Shown here piece after piece: positions 12,689-13,779 of a stretch of DNA of 13,779 nucleotides. The notes beneath the pieces were generated by a model. It worked only from the letters and a program-made list of their open reading frames with translations. It searched no databases and was not told where the DNA came from. Source of the DNA: Candidatus Lloydbacteria bacterium RIFCSPLOWO2_02_FULL_54_12 (GTDB lineage: Bacteria > Patescibacteriota > Minisyncoccia > Phycocordibacterales > UBA6899). The position numbers and the translations under genes are program-made. The stretch lies in NCBI GenBank assembly GCA_001819095.1, contig MHLS01000049.1, positions 13,420-27,198 of the forward strand. The letters are read 5' to 3'. Position 1 is the stretch's first letter. Every line of letters begins with the position of its first letter.

Positions 12689-13243
12689 ATGATCAACGAG
12701 CAAATATTCCAATATGTTGCGGGTGAACGTACGCGTGGTGCTACCGATGAGGTAATCAAAAGCGCATTGCTCGCAAAAGGCTGGCGCGCGGAAGATGTTT
12801 CGGCCGCACTCTTGGGTGGCGCGGTCGGCGCGACGACGGCTCCGTACTCCGGCGGTTTTTCTTTCGCGCACTTGTACGAAGGACGGCTGGGCAGAATGGA
12901 TTATTTTCTCACCGGACTTCTGCTCGGACTCGCCGTTTTCCTTTTCGCGGCGGCGGTGTTCTTCGTCCTGTACTCCTCCTACGGACTTACGCTCACGACG
13001 ATTATTTTGTGTATGATCATCTTCCTCGCCCTTGTGCTCCTCACTCTCCCGTTCTCGTTCTCGCTCACCATTCGCCGTCTTCACGACATCGGTCTCTCGG
13101 GATGGTTCTGCCTTTTAGGTTTTGTACCGATAATCAACATCCTTTTTCTCGCACTCTACTTTATTCCCGGCAAAGAAGGTGCGAACATCTACGGTGCTCC
13201 GCCGACCCCGCGCTCGCTTGTGCGCGCCATGTTCAATACGTGA
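12689..13243 (+). CDS. DUF805 membrane protein with N-terminal UBA-like helical domain
   Basis: 184 aa. Residues about 4-42 (EQIFQYVAGERTRGATDEVI, then LLAKGWRAEDVSAAL) form a small three-helix UBA-like motif of the kind often seen at the N-terminus of Patescibacteria membrane proteins. The DUF805 part follows: LYEGRLGRMDYF (62-73), membrane helices at about 73-96, 101-126 and 139-160, RRLHDIGLSGWF (129-140) and the NIYGAPPTP signature (166-174). It shares all hallmarks with the 136-aa DUF805 protein at 9716-10126 but is longer at the N-terminus. Function is unknown; the N-terminal part probably faces the cytoplasm. The start is backed by the promoter just upstream; there is no Shine-Dalgarno sequence. 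Confidence 0.88.
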   Translation: MINEQIFQYVAGERTRGATDEVIKSALLAKGWRAEDVSAALLGGAVGATTAPYSGGFSFAHLYEGRLGRMDYFLTGLLLGLAVFLFAAAVFFVLYSSYGLTLTTIILCMIIFLALVLLTLPFSFSLTIRRLHDIGLSGWFCLLGFVPIINILFLALYFIPGKEGANIYGAPPTPRSLVRAMFNT

Positions 13244-13286
13244 CGGCCGTCTTTACCAAGCCTTTTTAGCAACTTAACTTTTGCGT

Positions 13287-13779
13287 ATGGCAAACAATAA
13301 CGATCGTGACGCGCGTCGCGAGTTGAAGAAAAAAATAAGTAGTTTGGTGAGCTGGGCGATAGGGATCGGCATCGTCGGCGGCCTCGCCTATCTCGTGGTT
13401 ACCGCAGAGCGTCTGCCGGAGTCCGAAATCGAATCGGCCGTCGGCATCCACTACCATCCACGATTGGTCATCAAAATGAACGGCGAACCGCTCACGATTC
13501 CGAATAATATCGGTATCGGAGCCGTCCATAACCCCATTCACACTCACGAGGAAGGCGACGGTACGCTCCACCTCGAATTTGAAGGAACGGTGAAGAAGGA
13601 CGACATCCGCCTCGGGGATTTCTTCACGGCATGGAACAAGGAGTGGACGGCAACTTCGTTCATGGGCTCTCCCGTCGGCGGCGAGCATACGCTTACCATG
13701 ACGGTGAACGGCGCACCCTCGACCGACTACTGGGACCATATCATGAAGGACGGGGAGATGATTGAGCTCGACTATAAGT
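13287..13779 (+). CDS. Membrane-anchored His-rich extracytoplasmic protein (3' partial)
   Basis: 164 codons are visible and the frame is still open at the right edge. ATG 13287 starts a basic N-terminus followed by one membrane segment (about 19-40), so the rest should lie outside the membrane. The outer part has a regular His pattern: HYHP (55-58), HNPIHTH (81-87) and HLEFEG (95-100), then IRLGDFFTAWNKEW (107-120). I recall similar H-x-H, HTH and LGxFF patterns in uncharacterised secreted proteins of Patescibacteria and Thaumarchaeota, some near thioredoxin-like or disulfide-forming genes; this is memory, not a search. Metal binding by the His cluster is inferred. It lies 43 nt after the DUF805 gene and may be co-transcribed with it. 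Confidence 0.8.
   Translation, partial: MANNNDRDARRELKKKISSLVSWAIGIGIVGGLAYLVVTAERLPESEIESAVGIHYHPRLVIKMNGEPLTIPNNIGIGAVHNPIHTHEEGDGTLHLEFEGTVKKDDIRLGDFFTAWNKEWTATSFMGSPVGGEHTLTMTVNGAPSTDYWDHIMKDGEMIELDYK

Overview
The window (13,779 bp, moderately GC-rich, standard stop codons) most resembles a Patescibacteria/CPR genome of the Parcubacteria type. This is inferred from style, not from a marker gene. The signs are long secreted beta-sandwich proteins ending in peptidoglycan-binding domains, a recurring QGEVLGAA linker motif, Cys-bounded Asp-rich modules, two DUF805 membrane proteins (one with a UBA-like N-terminus), short or absent mRNA leaders, and many intergenic palindromes. All supported genes lie on the + strand. 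I see no tRNA, rRNA, CRISPR array or transposase.

Region 1 (1-7133) is a cell-envelope block. It holds the 3' part of a secreted multi-domain protein (carboxypeptidase-regulatory-like, ZU5-like, FN3, Thr-rich stalk, peptidoglycan-binding). A 971-aa secreted protein follows (PKD, HYR, Ig-like, six Asp-rich modules, peptidoglycan-binding). Next is a 486-aa paralogue (thrombospondin type 3-like, one Asp-rich module, the same C-terminal domain). A candidate structured RNA or leader with its own promoter lies before the 971-aa gene. The 486-aa gene is flanked by two near-identical 22-bp-stem palindromes.

Region 2 (7134-10126) holds a membrane-anchored CAP/SCP-domain protein on a nearly leaderless transcript. 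It is probably co-transcribed with a membrane-anchored DipZ/TlpA-like thioredoxin-fold protein that has lost both active-site cysteines. Two palindromes and a DUF805 protein follow.

Region 3 (10127-13243) holds an unrecognised acidic protein, then metK under a convincing SAM-I (S-box) riboswitch. The riboswitch has a very long P3 arm, a terminator and a further palindrome before the metK start. After metK lie a 91-nt structured insert and a second, diverged copy of the last 16 metK codons. A UBA-like/DUF805 gene is next, and the window ends inside a membrane-anchored His-rich protein.

The strongest points for follow-up are four. First, the palindrome family has arms that differ between copies with every change compensated. 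Second, the metK leader combines an enlarged S-box, a terminator and a palindrome. Third, the metK 3' end is duplicated. Fourth, the thioredoxin-fold protein contains no cysteine. Functions rest on motif recognition by eye; no database search was run.
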